Below, piece by piece: positions 9,457 to 19,248 of a DNA stretch of 64,000 nt. A program made the position numbers and the translations under genes. This DNA comes from Pirellulaceae bacterium (GTDB taxonomy: Bacteria; Planctomycetota; Planctomycetia; Pirellulales; Pirellulaceae), in assembly GCA_023382975.1 (NCBI GenBank), contig JAHDXO010000042.1, positions 33,472-97,471 on the forward strand, written 5' to 3'. The notes beneath the pieces are model-generated. The model ran no database searches. It had not been told where the DNA came from and saw only the letters and a list, made by a program, of their open reading frames with translations. How positions within the stretch are numbered: the first letter of the stretch is position 1; the number at the start of each line of letters is the position of its first letter.

Positions 9457-10739
9457 GCCGAGAAGTGATTCATCCGCGCGACGAGATCATGCGAACGATG
9501 GAACGAATCTATCGGTATCGCATGACCACGACGTCGGGCGGCAACTTGTCGATTCGCGAGCCGGGCGGCGATATCTGGATCACGCCGGCCCGCGTGGACA
9601 AAGGCAGCCTGACTCGCGATGACATCGTTCGCGTCCGGGCCGATGGAGCCGTCGACGGTCCCCATCGGCCTTCGTCCGAGTTTCCCTTTCATCAGGCGGT
9701 CTACGACGCGCGGCCGGACATCGTCGCAATCGTCCACGCCCACCCGGTCGCGTTGGTCGCTTTCAGCATCTGTCGCCAGACGCCCAACACCCGGATCTTT
9801 CACCAGGCCCATTCGGTGTGCGGCCGGACCGGGTTCGCCGAGTATGCGTTGCCTGGCAGCCGAGAACTGGGCGCGAAGATCGCCGAGTCGTTCCAAGAGG
9901 GCTGCGACAGTGTCATCCTGGAAAACCACGGCGTCGTGGTCGGCGGCGAATCCTTGTCGCATGCCTTCCAGCGTTTCGAGGCATTCGAGTTCGCGGCCAA
10001 AACGATCATCAAAGGCCGTCACCTCGGCGACATCCGTCACCTCACGCTGGCTCAACTCGAACAGGCGCACCACCGGAGTGTCGCGCTCGAGTCGTTCGAG
10101 CCGGCGTCGGCGACCTCCGCGGAACGGGAATTGCGGCGACAATTGAGCGCCTTTGTTCGTCGCGGTTGCCGGCAGCGGTTGTTGATCAGCACCGAAGGCA
10201 GTTTCTCCGCGCGGCTGGACGAAGATTCGTTCTTGATCACCCCGACGCAACGGGACCGCGAATCCCTGGACATCGACGACTTCGTCCTGGTGCAGGGCGA
10301 CCGGCGCGAAGCGGGCAAGAAAGCCAGCCGCGCCGTTTTTGCGCATCGAGCGATCTACCGGAAGCATCCGCACGTCCAGGCCATCGTGTTTGCTCATCCG
10401 GTCAACGCGACCGCCTTCAGCGTGACGGACTCCGCTTTCGACGCCCGCACGATTCCGGAAAGCTATGTCTTCCTCCGCGACGTCCAACGCGTTCGGTACG
10501 GCATTCAGTATCAACACGACGGTCGCATCGCCGATTTCGTCTCGGTCGCGGCGCCGGCCGCGATCCTGGAGAACGACGGAGTGCTGGTCACCGGTTCTGG
10601 GGTGCTCGACGCCTTCGACCGCTTGGAGGTTCTAGAAGCGACGGCCGAAGCATTGATCAACGCCCACGCGATCGGCAACATCTCCACCATGCCGGAGGCC
10701 GTCATCGGCGAGTTGCGGAGGGCGTTCAAGATCCCTTGA
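9453..10739 (+). CDS. Tandem class II aldolase/adducin-domain protein, second half degenerate
   Basis: A 428-residue protein, about twice the usual 200-230 residues of the family, made of two aldolase/adducin domains (about 1-195 and 220-425). Domain 1 keeps the zinc site: HAHP (H95, H97), ENHG (H159), and the acid E76 in SSEFPFH. In domain 2 the matching positions read FAHP (F313, H315) and ENDG (D375), and the SSE acid is replaced by ASRA. Only the first half is therefore likely to be catalytic; the second may be structural or regulatory. The family cleaves sugar phosphates such as fuculose-1-phosphate or ribulose-5-phosphate epimers. The start overlaps the preceding stop by 4 bases. The substrate is unknown. 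Confidence 0.85.
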   Translation: MSREVIHPRDEIMRTMERIYRYRMTTTSGGNLSIREPGGDIWITPARVDKGSLTRDDIVRVRADGAVDGPHRPSSEFPFHQAVYDARPDIVAIVHAHPVALVAFSICRQTPNTRIFHQAHSVCGRTGFAEYALPGSRELGAKIAESFQEGCDSVILENHGVVVGGESLSHAFQRFEAFEFAAKTIIKGRHLGDIRHLTLAQLEQAHHRSVALESFEPASATSAERELRRQLSAFVRRGCRQRLLISTEGSFSARLDEDSFLITPTQRDRESLDIDDFVLVQGDRREAGKKASRAVFAHRAIYRKHPHVQAIVFAHPVNATAFSVTDSAFDARTIPESYVFLRDVQRVRYGIQYQHDGRIADFVSVAAPAAILENDGVLVTGSGVLDAFDRLEVLEATAEALINAHAIGNISTMPEAVIGELRRAFKIP

Positions 10740-10801
10740 ATCCTTCTCGTCACTTTGTCTTCCGGTGGCTCGAATGACGCGGATGACGAGGCCGGGGTAG
10801 G

Positions 10802-10857
10802 GTAGTCGTGAGACCGCGGAATGTTGCTAGATGATCCGAATTCTCACGACTTCGGCC
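10802..10857. repeat. Degenerate outward-facing pair of REP-like hairpins
   Basis: A worn relic of the hairpin repeats found at 51-59 kb. On the plus strand GTAGTCGTGAGACCGCGG begins at 10802, with much of its left arm missing. At 10836-10857 a minus-oriented copy reads CCGAATTC-TCAC-GACTTCGG, whose two arms come from the two different arm variants and no longer match perfectly. It lies between the convergent aldolase and YheT genes. Confidence 0.5.
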
Positions 10858-10890
10858 TCCGAAATGCTCCGCGGCATTGCTTCGTCCGGC

Positions 10891-11853
10891 TCAGAAGAAA
10901 GACGATAGGAAAGCCGTGACTCGCGCGTCGATCCAGTAACGCGGCGACCAGGGCCACCGACCAGAAACGAAGCCGAGGTGTCCGCCGCTGTCGGTGATCT
11001 CCAACGTGACTTTGTCGGAAACGTCGTTCTGGTGCGGGATCAGATGTGTTGGCACCAGCGGATCGTTGCGCGCGTTGACAATGAGCGTAGGAACTTGCAC
11101 ATGCTTGAGCAGCACGTCCGATCGCGTCCGGGCGTAGTAGTCCTCGGCGCCGTCGAAACCGTGCAAGGGCGCACTGATTCGGTCGTCGAACTTGAAGAAA
11201 GTGTTCAGCCGACGCAACTCGTGGCGGGTGATTCCAAGCTCGGCGCCCAGCGTCTCGATCTTCCTCGCAACATCGTGGCGGAGGCTCCGCAGCAGGTTCC
11301 ATTGATAAACGCGGGAGAATCCCCGCTCGATCTTCTTCACCACGCCGCCCAGGTGAAACGGGACGGATACTCCCACGGCAGCCACGACCGGCAGCGACTC
11401 GCCTCGCAGCCCGCATTCGCCTAACCACTTCAGGCAGATGTTCGCACCGACGGAGTAGCCTACGACAGCGATCGCAGTTTCCGGCTCCTGCTGATTCAGG
11501 TGCTGGACCAAGTGGTGCAGGTCGCAGGTCATGCCGCAGTGGTAGCTCTGCGGCAGACGGTTGATTTCGCCCCGGCCACGATAGTTCAGCAGCACGCCGC
11601 GCCAGCCGCGCATCTGGCACTCGCGCAGCAAGCCTCGCACATAGGCCGATCCCAGGTCGCCTTGCAGTCCCGGCAACACGACCACGACGGGACCGTCCGT
11701 CCCTGCCCAGTTCAGCCGGACGAAATCCCCGTCGGGAAGCTCCAGGCGTTCGGATCTCGCTTCGAGCCGAACCCGCCGCGTCAGAACCGGCCACAGGGTC
11801 TGGCCGTGTCCTCCCGGCAGCCACCAACTTGGCCGGAATCGATCGTCGGTCAT
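10891..11853 (-). CDS. YheT-type alpha/beta hydrolase
   Basis: A 320-residue alpha/beta hydrolase of the YheT/ABHD1-3 group. The family start FRPSWWLPGGHGQTLWP is present, as are the nucleophile elbow GYSVGAN, the acid in NARNDPLVP and the histidine in GGHLGF, so the triad is complete. Members act as esterases or phospholipases, but the bacterial branch has no firm substrate. It follows the polyprenyl synthase gene by 30 bases on the minus strand and is probably the last gene of the moaC operon. A long open frame in another reading frame over 10844-12331 is a shadow. Confidence 0.88.
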   Translation of the reverse strand: MTDDRFRPSWWLPGGHGQTLWPVLTRRVRLEARSERLELPDGDFVRLNWAGTDGPVVVVLPGLQGDLGSAYVRGLLRECQMRGWRGVLLNYRGRGEINRLPQSYHCGMTCDLHHLVQHLNQQEPETAIAVVGYSVGANICLKWLGECGLRGESLPVVAAVGVSVPFHLGGVVKKIERGFSRVYQWNLLRSLRHDVARKIETLGAELGITRHELRRLNTFFKFDDRISAPLHGFDGAEDYYARTRSDVLLKHVQVPTLIVNARNDPLVPTHLIPHQNDVSDKVTLEITDSGGHLGFVSGRWPWSPRYWIDARVTAFLSSFF

Positions 11854-11883
11854 GGATCAGCACCCCCCGCCGCACGCTCGCGG

Positions 11884-12891
11884 TCAAGCGAAGCGGCGGA
11901 CGACGAATTCGGTGAGCGTGTGGAGGTGTTCGACGGCTTCGCTCGGCGGCAGGGCGTCGAGCTGACTGGCTGCTCGGGCGGCGTAGTGGTGCGCCTGCTG
12001 CTGCGAATAATCCAGCGTGCCGAAGCGGTGGAAGAGATCGCGGAGCGGGGCCTGAGCCGTCTCGGCTTCGCTGGTCGCCAGATGCAGGACTCGCTGGCGA
12101 GTGTCTGCGTCGGCGATCTCCAGCAGCCGGATCAGCGGCAGAGTGGGCTTCTGTTGCTGGAGGTCGGTGCCCAGCGATTTCCCGGTCGTGTCTTCGCGAC
12201 CGACAATGTCCAGAATGTCGTCGGCAATTTGAAAGGCAATCCCCAGATACCGGCCGTAGCTTTCCAGCCGCTGCCGGGCCGCGGCCTCGGCGCCCGCATA
12301 GTGGGCGCCCAGCAGACAACTGCACGCGCACAACTCGGCCGTTTTCGCCTCGATGATCGTCAGGTACTCAGCCTCGCTCAACTGGAAATCGCCGCGGGTG
12401 CCCTTCTGGCGCAGTTCGCCTTCGCAGACCAGGTTGGCGGCCCGTCCGATGGCGCGACAGGCGAAGACGTCGTCCAGCGAGCTGGCCAAGAAGAACGCCT
12501 GACTGAACAACAGGTCGCCCAGCAGGATACTGGCCTCGTTGTCCCAGCGCGAATTGACCGTTGCCAGATGCCGCCGGGTGGTCGCCCCGTCCAGCACATC
12601 GTCGTGGACCAGCGTGGCCGTGTGAACCATCTCGAGGACGGCCGCCAGCGTGAGATGCGCCGTTTCGATCTCGCCGCACGCCTTGGCGGAGAGCAGAACC
12701 AAGGCGGGGCGAAGTCGCTTGCCGCCCATCAAGCACCCGTAGCGACACAGTTCGTCCACGTAGGACTGCTCGCTGCGCAACTGGTTGCGAAGCGTCTGCT
12801 CGACCTGCTGGAGTTCGTCGCGGATCGAGGCGTAGATCGCCGCCAGAGGCGATTGAAGCGGAACGTGATACGGTGTGGCGACGGTGGTCAT
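11884..12891 (-). CDS. Polyprenyl diphosphate synthase (long-chain trans-isoprenyl)
   Basis: A 335-residue enzyme of the E-isoprenyl diphosphate synthase family. The first aspartate-rich motif is HDDVLDGATTRR and the second is ADDILDIVG; KRLRPALV binds isopentenyl diphosphate. It lengthens allylic diphosphates to make the side chain of menaquinone or similar quinones, as in HepT, IspB and SdsA. I chose ATG 12891 because it overlaps the moaC stop as ATGA; the longer frame upstream is only out-of-frame moaC. Chain length cannot be read reliably from the sequence by eye. Confidence 0.92.
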   Translation of the reverse strand: MTTVATPYHVPLQSPLAAIYASIRDELQQVEQTLRNQLRSEQSYVDELCRYGCLMGGKRLRPALVLLSAKACGEIETAHLTLAAVLEMVHTATLVHDDVLDGATTRRHLATVNSRWDNEASILLGDLLFSQAFFLASSLDDVFACRAIGRAANLVCEGELRQKGTRGDFQLSEAEYLTIIEAKTAELCACSCLLGAHYAGAEAAARQRLESYGRYLGIAFQIADDILDIVGREDTTGKSLGTDLQQQKPTLPLIRLLEIADADTRQRVLHLATSEAETAQAPLRDLFHRFGTLDYSQQQAHHYAARAASQLDALPPSEAVEHLHTLTEFVVRRFA

Positions 12892-13400
12892 GGGCGTTCG
12901 TCGGGAGTCGGATCGGTTTCGGAACGCAGGAAATGTCCGCTTCGGCCGCCGTCTTTTTCGTCGACCCGCACGCGGTGGATCGTCATGCCGCGATCGACGG
13001 CCTTGCACATATCGTAAATGGTCAGAGCGGCCGCTGTGACGGCGACCAGGGCTTCCATCTCGACACCCGTTTTGGCCGTGATTTTGACGACTGCGGAGAT
13101 GGCGATGTGTTGGTCGTCGGGGAAGTCGAATTGGATCTCGATCGACTCCAAAGCCAGCGGGTGGCAGAGCGGAATCAGATCCGAGGTCCGTTTGGCCGCC
13201 ATGATGCCCGCCAGCCTTGCGACCTCCAGGACGTCGCCTTTCGCTACTTCGCTCGAACGGATGCGGCGCAACGTTTCGGGTTGCATGGCCACCAGGGCGC
13301 TCGCCCGAGCTGATCGCCGCGTGGGCGACTTCTCTCCGACATCCACCATTCGGCTGGCTCCGCTGGCATCGAAATGCGTGAGAGTAGGTTCGGTGCCCAT
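12888..13400 (-). CDS. moaC: Cyclic pyranopterin monophosphate synthase MoaC
   Basis: A 170-residue protein, close to the usual 160. MoaC makes cyclic pyranopterin monophosphate in molybdenum cofactor synthesis, after the radical SAM enzyme MoaA. Diagnostic stretches are GIMAAKRTSDLIPLCHPL and TGVEMEALVAVTAAALT followed by IYDMCKAVDRGM, which hold the catalytic lysines, histidine and aspartate. I chose ATG 13400 (MGTEPTLTHFD) because AAGGA lies just upstream and because the 100 residues before it are low-complexity and cross a terminator. moaA is not in the window. The gene overlaps the polyprenyl synthase start by 4 bases. Confidence 0.95.
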   Translation of the reverse strand: MGTEPTLTHFDASGASRMVDVGEKSPTRRSARASALVAMQPETLRRIRSSEVAKGDVLEVARLAGIMAAKRTSDLIPLCHPLALESIEIQFDFPDDQHIAISAVVKITAKTGVEMEALVAVTAAALTIYDMCKAVDRGMTIHRVRVDEKDGGRSGHFLRSETDPTPDERP

Positions 13401-13567
13401 GGTCCTTTCAGTCGCCGCCGAATTCGTAGGAACTCGGTCATTTCGCGGGTTTCTTGGAAATCTCGGGATCTCGGCTACGTTCGCGGGTGCGGAACAGGGG
13501 AAGCCATTGGAAGCCGCATTCATCCCGGCCAGAACTCGAACCGCATTTGGCTTGGTCGGGCAACAAA

Positions 13568-13593
13568 AAAACGCCCAGCAATGTGGGCGTTTT
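13568..13593 (-). terminator. Rho-independent terminator
   Basis: A perfect 10-bp stem (AAAACGCCCA / TGGGCGTTTT) with the 6-base loop GCAATG. Read on the minus strand it is followed by a T run (TTTTTTTGTTG). It lies after the HTH/receiver gene and before moaC, so it should end transcription of the former. The A/T arms also allow some termination on the plus strand. Confidence 0.85.
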
Positions 13594-13759
13594 CTTGGGA
13601 GTCGGGGAACGGAGACCGGGGCCGGGAACCCCGGCGTCTCCTCGGGTCGAATCGTTCGACCGCCCCATCCGAATCTATGTTCGCCATCGTGCGGGTCTGG
13701 CACGACGGGTTGAGCGAAGCGGCGAGGACACTTTGGGTCGGCAAGGTGCGGAGAATGGC

Positions 13760-14332
<573 letters not shown>

Positions 14333-14874
14333 CGCAGGTTCTCCATAACTCTCTCGTTGACTCGTCCTCGTTCCGCAACCAACCGAAGTGGCTGGATCGC
14401 GGTGTCTTGCCCCCTCGTTCATGTCACTTGCCGTTCGGTCCGGCATGGTACCGGAAGGTGGGACGACCGGTGTGGCACAAACAACTGGGTCGGGGTTCGA
14501 CGAAATTACACGCTTCTGCGCGGCTTTGACTCAGCTCCCTCTGATCTCCGCCTCAGTACAATCATCGGCAAACGGAGTGTTCGAAACTTGGTTAAAATTG
14601 ACAAAATGGAGAAGCCTAGTGCATCCGCCCCATAAGTCAAAAGTCCGATTACTCCAGGATCTACGATTGGGCCAAGTTGGATGGCACAGAGTTGGTCCAG
14701 CAAGGAATTTGACGACCAGGCGCGTACGCCAAATCCAGGTTTGGCACCCGAAAGTGCCTGTCAGGCAGGACCCCCCCTGCTCGGCCGCTCCGCTGCTGAA
14801 ACGTCCGTTCGGTACAACCGAGGTGCGTTTCGGAGCAAACCTTCCGAATTTATGTTTCGAATCGATCGGGGGGA
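14333..14874. other. Intergenic region, 542 bp
   Basis: This lies upstream of the HTH/receiver gene and downstream of the TPR-like gene, both on the minus strand. It contains an A/T-richer patch near 14575-14625 that would suit a promoter for the regulator, but I cannot define -35 and -10 boxes with confidence. Open frames here have no coding character. Confidence 0.5.
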
Positions 14875-17523
14875 TTACTTTAGAAAGTTTCTTAACAGTG
14901 ATTGAAACTTCTCGCGCCAGGGCGGCGGACCAAGATCCGGATCGAGCAATTTGAACTGGTCGAAGACTTTGCGGGCCATCGCGGGCTCCGTCTCGTTCAA
15001 ACACAGAATCTGGTAGTACTTGGCTTCGTACCAGCCCTCCGAGCCACCGGCAAGACCCAGAAGCAGCGCCCGCCAGCGCGCCAAGGACTGCGGATACTGG
15101 CCGCTGTGGAAATGGGCCAGTCCGGATCGCCGCAGGTAGTTCCGGTCGGCCGGAAAAGCCGCCACCAGGGCGTCCAACTGGGAGGCTGCGTCGCGATGCT
15201 GCTCCAACTGCATCGCGTAGTCGGCGGACCGGGACAGCGAGACGCGGGCATTCTGGTCGTTCTGAAGGGTCTCCGGGGAAGTGCCGAGTCGCTCGACCAG
15301 TCGCTGGTAGATTTGCCGAGCCTGTTCGAGGGCCGGCTTTCGGTCGCCGGCCTCATTCGAGCCGATGCGTTGATCCGCCTCGCGGGCCACAACGACCAGT
15401 GCCGGCAACTCGTACGCAGTGCCCGCCGCATGCTGGACCAGCCACTGCGCCCGCTGCTGCCGCTCCCCCTCTTGCTTTCGCAACGTCGCCAACTGCAAGC
15501 GGCGGTATTGGTACTCGACGGCTAGGGCGTCGCCGTCCGGGAACGTGCCGACAAGATCCGTCGCTTGATCCAGATACGTGGCAGCCAGCACTCCCTGGTC
15601 CGTCGGATTGGCCAGCGCAACGTCGGCTGCCAGCAAACAACATTTCACCTTGCGTTGTTCGTCGGGGTCGCGGACCGCAGCGTCCAAGTAGGCCCGGGCG
15701 GCGCCGATCACCTGTTCGCCGAAGCGGTCCCGGTCCGGCGAGCCGGCTTGCGACCAGCGCTGATGCCAGAGCAGACACAGATCGTATCGCGCGGCCAAAT
15801 GCGAAGGATCGCCAGCGGGAATCTTCTCCAAACGGCGGATCGTGTCCTCGGGCGATTCCGCTTGGCGTTGGAGTTTGTCGATCAAGTAATCCGCCCGCTT
15901 TGCGTAGGGATGGGCGGGGAAATCGCGTTGCAGAGTCCGCAACGCATCGACCGCCCGAGGCGCGAATTGCGGTTGCTGATCGGCCAGTTTCTGGTACGAC
16001 GCGAATGTCATCCAAGCCGCCTGGACAGCCGTCTGAGGATCGGCGGCTTTCAACCCCGTCCAGGCCAGTTGGGCAAGCCGGGCTGCGTGTTCGTAGTCCT
16101 GAACCTGAAACAGGCAGTACGCCAGTTCGTGCCGGCAGCGGGCGGCCGAATCCAGTTGCTGGTTGGCGTCCGGAGCTTGTAGGGCGGCGTCCAATTGCCG
16201 GATGGCCGCGCGGTAGTCTTCTTCCCGCTTGCTTTCGTCCGCCGAGGCCAGCAACTTGCGTCCCGCCGACCAAGCGAGGAAGAACCCCGCGTCGTCGCCC
16301 GGATCGATCCGGTACTTCTCGATCAACTGTTCGATCGTCCCCTGTTGTCCCAGCCGGGCGAGACCTTCCAGGCCCAGGATGCCCAGGCGGCGGCGATTGC
16401 CCGTGGGTGGCTGCCGGCGGTCGCCGAATGCGGACCGGACCAAGCTGACGCAGACGCTCACTTTGCCTTGGCTGGGCGGCGGTCCGTAGGTGGCCACCCG
16501 CTCCGCTGCGTACTGCGCCGCATCGTCGAAACGACCCGCATTCAACAACCCTTGCAGATACCAGAACGCGGCTTGGTCCTGCATCTCCGGCGGGACGCTG
16601 GCGTGTTCCAGCAGACGGAAACAATCGCGGCTTTCGGCCAGTTGGCCGAGCGCCGCTTCGCACAATCCCAGTCCGATCAACGCCCGGCAGCGCCAGGTCG
16701 ATTCCAGCCCCAACCACTCGGCATCTAACGACGCGTACTCTTCCGCCCGGATGTCCAGCAGCTTGCGAAATGCCTCGCGTGCCTGACGGATCGTCGCCTC
16801 GCCGTCCTTGCCCCGCATCAGTCCCCAGTAGTAATTCGACCAACCGGCGAAGTAGGTTGCTCGCCCGGCCACGGCCTGCACGCGATGGAACTGCTGGGTA
16901 CTGGCGTCGCGTTGGTTCCCTTCGGGCAGATTGGCCAGCGAGTCCATCAAGGAATCGGCCAGGGCGTTCAGTTCCTGCTGAAACGCATCCAGTTCGGGCG
17001 CGATGCGTTGCAGGATTTCCAGCGACTGAGCCCGGGCTTCCGCATCGCTCGGGTCTCCGATCCAGCGCACCGCCAACGATTCGGCGTGGTTGTAATCGGC
17101 CTGCAGCAGCATCACTCGCAAGGCGGGGGTATCCGCTTGGGGAACTCGTTGGATCAGCGTTTGGATCTTCGCCAAGATCTCGCTGGAACGCTGTTTGTCT
17201 TCTCCGAGGTCCATCAGTTGACCGGCGTACAGATCGCCCAGGCGACGAGCCAGCCGCAATCGCTGTTCGTCGGGCAGAGTTGCTTGCAGCGCTCTCTCCA
17301 GATGCAACACCTGCAAATCGACCAGTCCCAGCCGGTCCAGGTAATTCGCCACCGTCTCCAGCCGGTCCGTCTGCGCAGCCGCGGGCGGCGCGACGGCCAG
17401 GGACATCAACAACAGCAGGATTCCCCGTGCGCCGTTCCCGAGCGATCGACGCGGGGTTGGGGAATGCCGTGGATTCCGTTCCACGGCACGGGCGCTGTTC
17501 GGATTGCCCCGGCAGCAGATCAC
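14875..17523 (-). CDS. Large exported TPR-like repeat protein
   Basis: An 882-residue protein that starts at GTG 17523, overlapping the ExbD stop by 4 bases (GTGA). It has a long charged n-region, a hydrophobic segment (ILLLLMSLAVAPPAAAQ) and a likely cut after AAAQ. The remainder is alpha-helical with Ala/Leu/Arg-rich 34-residue-like units such as LRLARRLGDLYAGQ and DAAQYAAERVATYG, as in TPR scaffolds. No catalytic motif is visible. It is the last gene of the probable HEITH-VWA-ExbB-ExbD-ExbD operon and so may form the periplasmic partner of the energised ExbB/ExbD complex. That role is inferred from position only. Confidence 0.8.
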   Translation of the reverse strand: MICCRGNPNSARAVERNPRHSPTPRRSLGNGARGILLLLMSLAVAPPAAAQTDRLETVANYLDRLGLVDLQVLHLERALQATLPDEQRLRLARRLGDLYAGQLMDLGEDKQRSSEILAKIQTLIQRVPQADTPALRVMLLQADYNHAESLAVRWIGDPSDAEARAQSLEILQRIAPELDAFQQELNALADSLMDSLANLPEGNQRDASTQQFHRVQAVAGRATYFAGWSNYYWGLMRGKDGEATIRQAREAFRKLLDIRAEEYASLDAEWLGLESTWRCRALIGLGLCEAALGQLAESRDCFRLLEHASVPPEMQDQAAFWYLQGLLNAGRFDDAAQYAAERVATYGPPPSQGKVSVCVSLVRSAFGDRRQPPTGNRRRLGILGLEGLARLGQQGTIEQLIEKYRIDPGDDAGFFLAWSAGRKLLASADESKREEDYRAAIRQLDAALQAPDANQQLDSAARCRHELAYCLFQVQDYEHAARLAQLAWTGLKAADPQTAVQAAWMTFASYQKLADQQPQFAPRAVDALRTLQRDFPAHPYAKRADYLIDKLQRQAESPEDTIRRLEKIPAGDPSHLAARYDLCLLWHQRWSQAGSPDRDRFGEQVIGAARAYLDAAVRDPDEQRKVKCCLLAADVALANPTDQGVLAATYLDQATDLVGTFPDGDALAVEYQYRRLQLATLRKQEGERQQRAQWLVQHAAGTAYELPALVVVAREADQRIGSNEAGDRKPALEQARQIYQRLVERLGTSPETLQNDQNARVSLSRSADYAMQLEQHRDAASQLDALVAAFPADRNYLRRSGLAHFHSGQYPQSLARWRALLLGLAGGSEGWYEAKYYQILCLNETEPAMARKVFDQFKLLDPDLGPPPWREKFQSLLRNFLK

Positions 17524-17945
17524 GGCCCGGCTCCCAGGGGAATGTAGGACACGGCGGTGAAACCGGCCGTCTTGCAGGCCTGGACCGCCGCGGCGGCCAT
17601 GCGGAACGGCGCACCGTCGCTGACGCGGACGAAGGCGCCCTCGGCCTTGTTGTCGAACTGCCGGAGTAGATGGCTCAGTTCCTGGGGGTCGGTCAATTCC
17701 CGCTGCCCCAGCTTGTACACGTATCCCGAATCGCCTGGTACGACTTCGACGATTGCCGGCTGCAGATCGGCCGCCGCTGCCGACGCGGACTTGACGCGGA
17801 TCGCTGACTCCAGATTCCGTTCGGTGCGGACAAAGCTGGCCGTCGTGATGAAGAAGATCAGTAGCAGAAAGACCACGTCGATCATGCTGGTCATCGACAA
17901 CTGGATCTTCCGCTCGCGCTGAATTCGGCGATTGCTCAGTTTCAC
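17520..17945 (-). CDS. exbD: ExbD/TolR-family biopolymer transport protein (second copy)
   Basis: A 141-residue protein with GTG start at 17945 (GGGAG upstream). After a short cytoplasmic tail comes one membrane helix with the functional aspartate: QLSMTSMIDVVFLLLIFF (about residues 15-32), followed by a periplasmic domain. ExbD/TolR works with ExbB/TolQ in the inner membrane, using the proton gradient to drive outer-membrane or envelope processes. It follows another exbD 32 bases upstream; two different ExbDs with one ExbB is common in this phylum. It overlaps the TPR-like gene by 4 bases. Confidence 0.92.
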   Translation of the reverse strand: MKLSNRRIQRERKIQLSMTSMIDVVFLLLIFFITTASFVRTERNLESAIRVKSASAAAADLQPAIVEVVPGDSGYVYKLGQRELTDPQELSHLLRQFDNKAEGAFVRVSDGAPFRMAAAAVQACKTAGFTAVSYIPLGAGP

Positions 17946-17977
17946 AAACGTCTCCCAGGTTCAGCAGGCAACACGGT

Positions 17978-18394
17978 TCACTGAGGCACCTGGACGGCGA
18001 TCCGCAATCGCGTGATCTGCAGTCGCCCCAGCGAATTGACCATCTGATTCACGGTGCGGCAATCGCCCCGTTCGTCAGCCCGCAGCACGACCGTCAGCCG
18101 TTGGGGATCGTCGCCCAGTTTCGCCAACTCGATCGACACCAGGGAAAGCAACTGAGCCATCGAAACCCGGTTGCCCGACACCACGATGTCGCCGTCCGCA
18201 TCGACGTTGACGGTCAGCGTGGTCTGCTTCTGGTCTTCCGCCCCCGGCAACTTCGGCAGTTCGAGACGCTCGCGGTTCAGTTCCGAAACCTGCGTCACGG
18301 TCATGAAGAAGATGATCAACAGAAAGACGATGTCGATCATCGGTGTCATGTCCATTTCGGAGATCGTCGCACGTCGGTGCTTGCTCAATCGCAT
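17978..18394 (-). CDS. exbD: ExbD/TolR-family biopolymer transport protein (first copy)
   Basis: A 138-residue protein with the ExbD transmembrane signature SEMDMTPMIDIVFLLIIFFM (about residues 12-31) and its proton-carrying aspartate, then a periplasmic domain (LTVNVDADGDIVVSG, VVLRADERGDCRTV). ATG 18394 is preceded by GGAGG at the right distance; the longer open frame upstream is a shadow of exbB. It starts 11 bases after exbB. It is only distantly similar to the next exbD, so the two probably form a mixed dimer or serve different partners. Confidence 0.93.
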   Translation of the reverse strand: MRLSKHRRATISEMDMTPMIDIVFLLIIFFMTVTQVSELNRERLELPKLPGAEDQKQTTLTVNVDADGDIVVSGNRVSMAQLLSLVSIELAKLGDDPQRLTVVLRADERGDCRTVNQMVNSLGRLQITRLRIAVQVPQ

Positions 18395-18405
18395 GGAAAC
18401 CTCCG

Positions 18406-19239
18406 TCAACGGCGACGGCCGAGCGGCATCATGATTTGTTCGACGCGCTTGCCGGCCTCGGCGACCAGCGAATCGATGCGGTTGCGGTAGTAGCTGAACG
18501 CTACCATCGTGGGAATCGCCACGACCAACCCCATCAACGTCGTTACCAGCGCCTGGCCGATGCCGCCTGCCAATTCGTCGGGTTTCGCGGCGCCGCCCGA
18601 TGCGGCGATCGTGTTGAAGGCTTTGATCATGCCCAGCACCGTGCCCATCAGGCCCAGCATCGGCGCGATCGAGCCGATCAAGCCCAGCACCTCCGTTTTG
18701 CGGTACAGGCGTCCCGTCTGGTCTTCGCCCGCCTCCTCGACCGCCGCCTTGTACTCGGCGAATCCGAACTCGGAACCGCGATAACGCTCCAGTCCAGCCA
18801 AGACGACGCTGGCCACCAGTGATTGATTCTGCGGCGCGTGGCACGCGTCGACGGCCTCGTCGATCCGTCCCTGACTCAGCAATTGGTCGAGTTCCTCCAG
18901 CACCGGCTCGGGCATCAGCACGCTCTTGCGGATCGTCAACCCGTGCTCGACCATGAAGCCGACCGACACCAACGACAGCAACAGGATCAGCAGACCCACC
19001 ATGCCGCCGTCCGCGATGGTGTCCAGCAGAGTGCGGCTGCGGGGCTCCGCACGATCCGTACCCGCGGTGCCTTGGCCGGCCGGTCCCAAGCCGGGATCGA
19101 CCAGCGTCTCGTCGCCATCCTGTCCCCAGGCTTGGCCGCCGGAAGACACTCGACCCCAGTGGGCGGAAATGATCAGCAAGCAGACCAAGCACCAAGTCGC
19201 TGCCCAACGCCGCTTCCAAACATCCTGTCGATACCTCAT
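18406..19239 (-). CDS. exbB: ExbB/TolQ/MotA-family proton channel protein
   Basis: A 277-residue protein with a cleavable-looking N-terminal segment (WCLVCLLIISAHWG, then GQAWGQ), followed by the ExbB core: a first helix (GGMVGLLILLLSLVSVGFMVE) and the paired helices around IGSIAPMLGLMGTVLGMIKAF and ALVTTLMGLVVAIPTM. It forms the inner-membrane pentamer around an ExbD dimer and powers envelope work with the proton gradient. AAGGAG lies 7 bases before the ATG. The exported N-terminal extension of about 70 residues is longer than in E. coli ExbB and is typical of planctomycete-style homologues. Confidence 0.92.
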   Translation of the reverse strand: MRYRQDVWKRRWAATWCLVCLLIISAHWGRVSSGGQAWGQDGDETLVDPGLGPAGQGTAGTDRAEPRSRTLLDTIADGGMVGLLILLLSLVSVGFMVEHGLTIRKSVLMPEPVLEELDQLLSQGRIDEAVDACHAPQNQSLVASVVLAGLERYRGSEFGFAEYKAAVEEAGEDQTGRLYRKTEVLGLIGSIAPMLGLMGTVLGMIKAFNTIAASGGAAKPDELAGGIGQALVTTLMGLVVAIPTMVAFSYYRNRIDSLVAEAGKRVEQIMMPLGRRR

Positions 19240-19248
19240 CGTCGCTCC

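Noticed and set aside
14388..14954. Possible plus-strand gene of 188 codons
   Set aside because: It overlaps the end of the TPR-like gene and has no motif or ribosome site.
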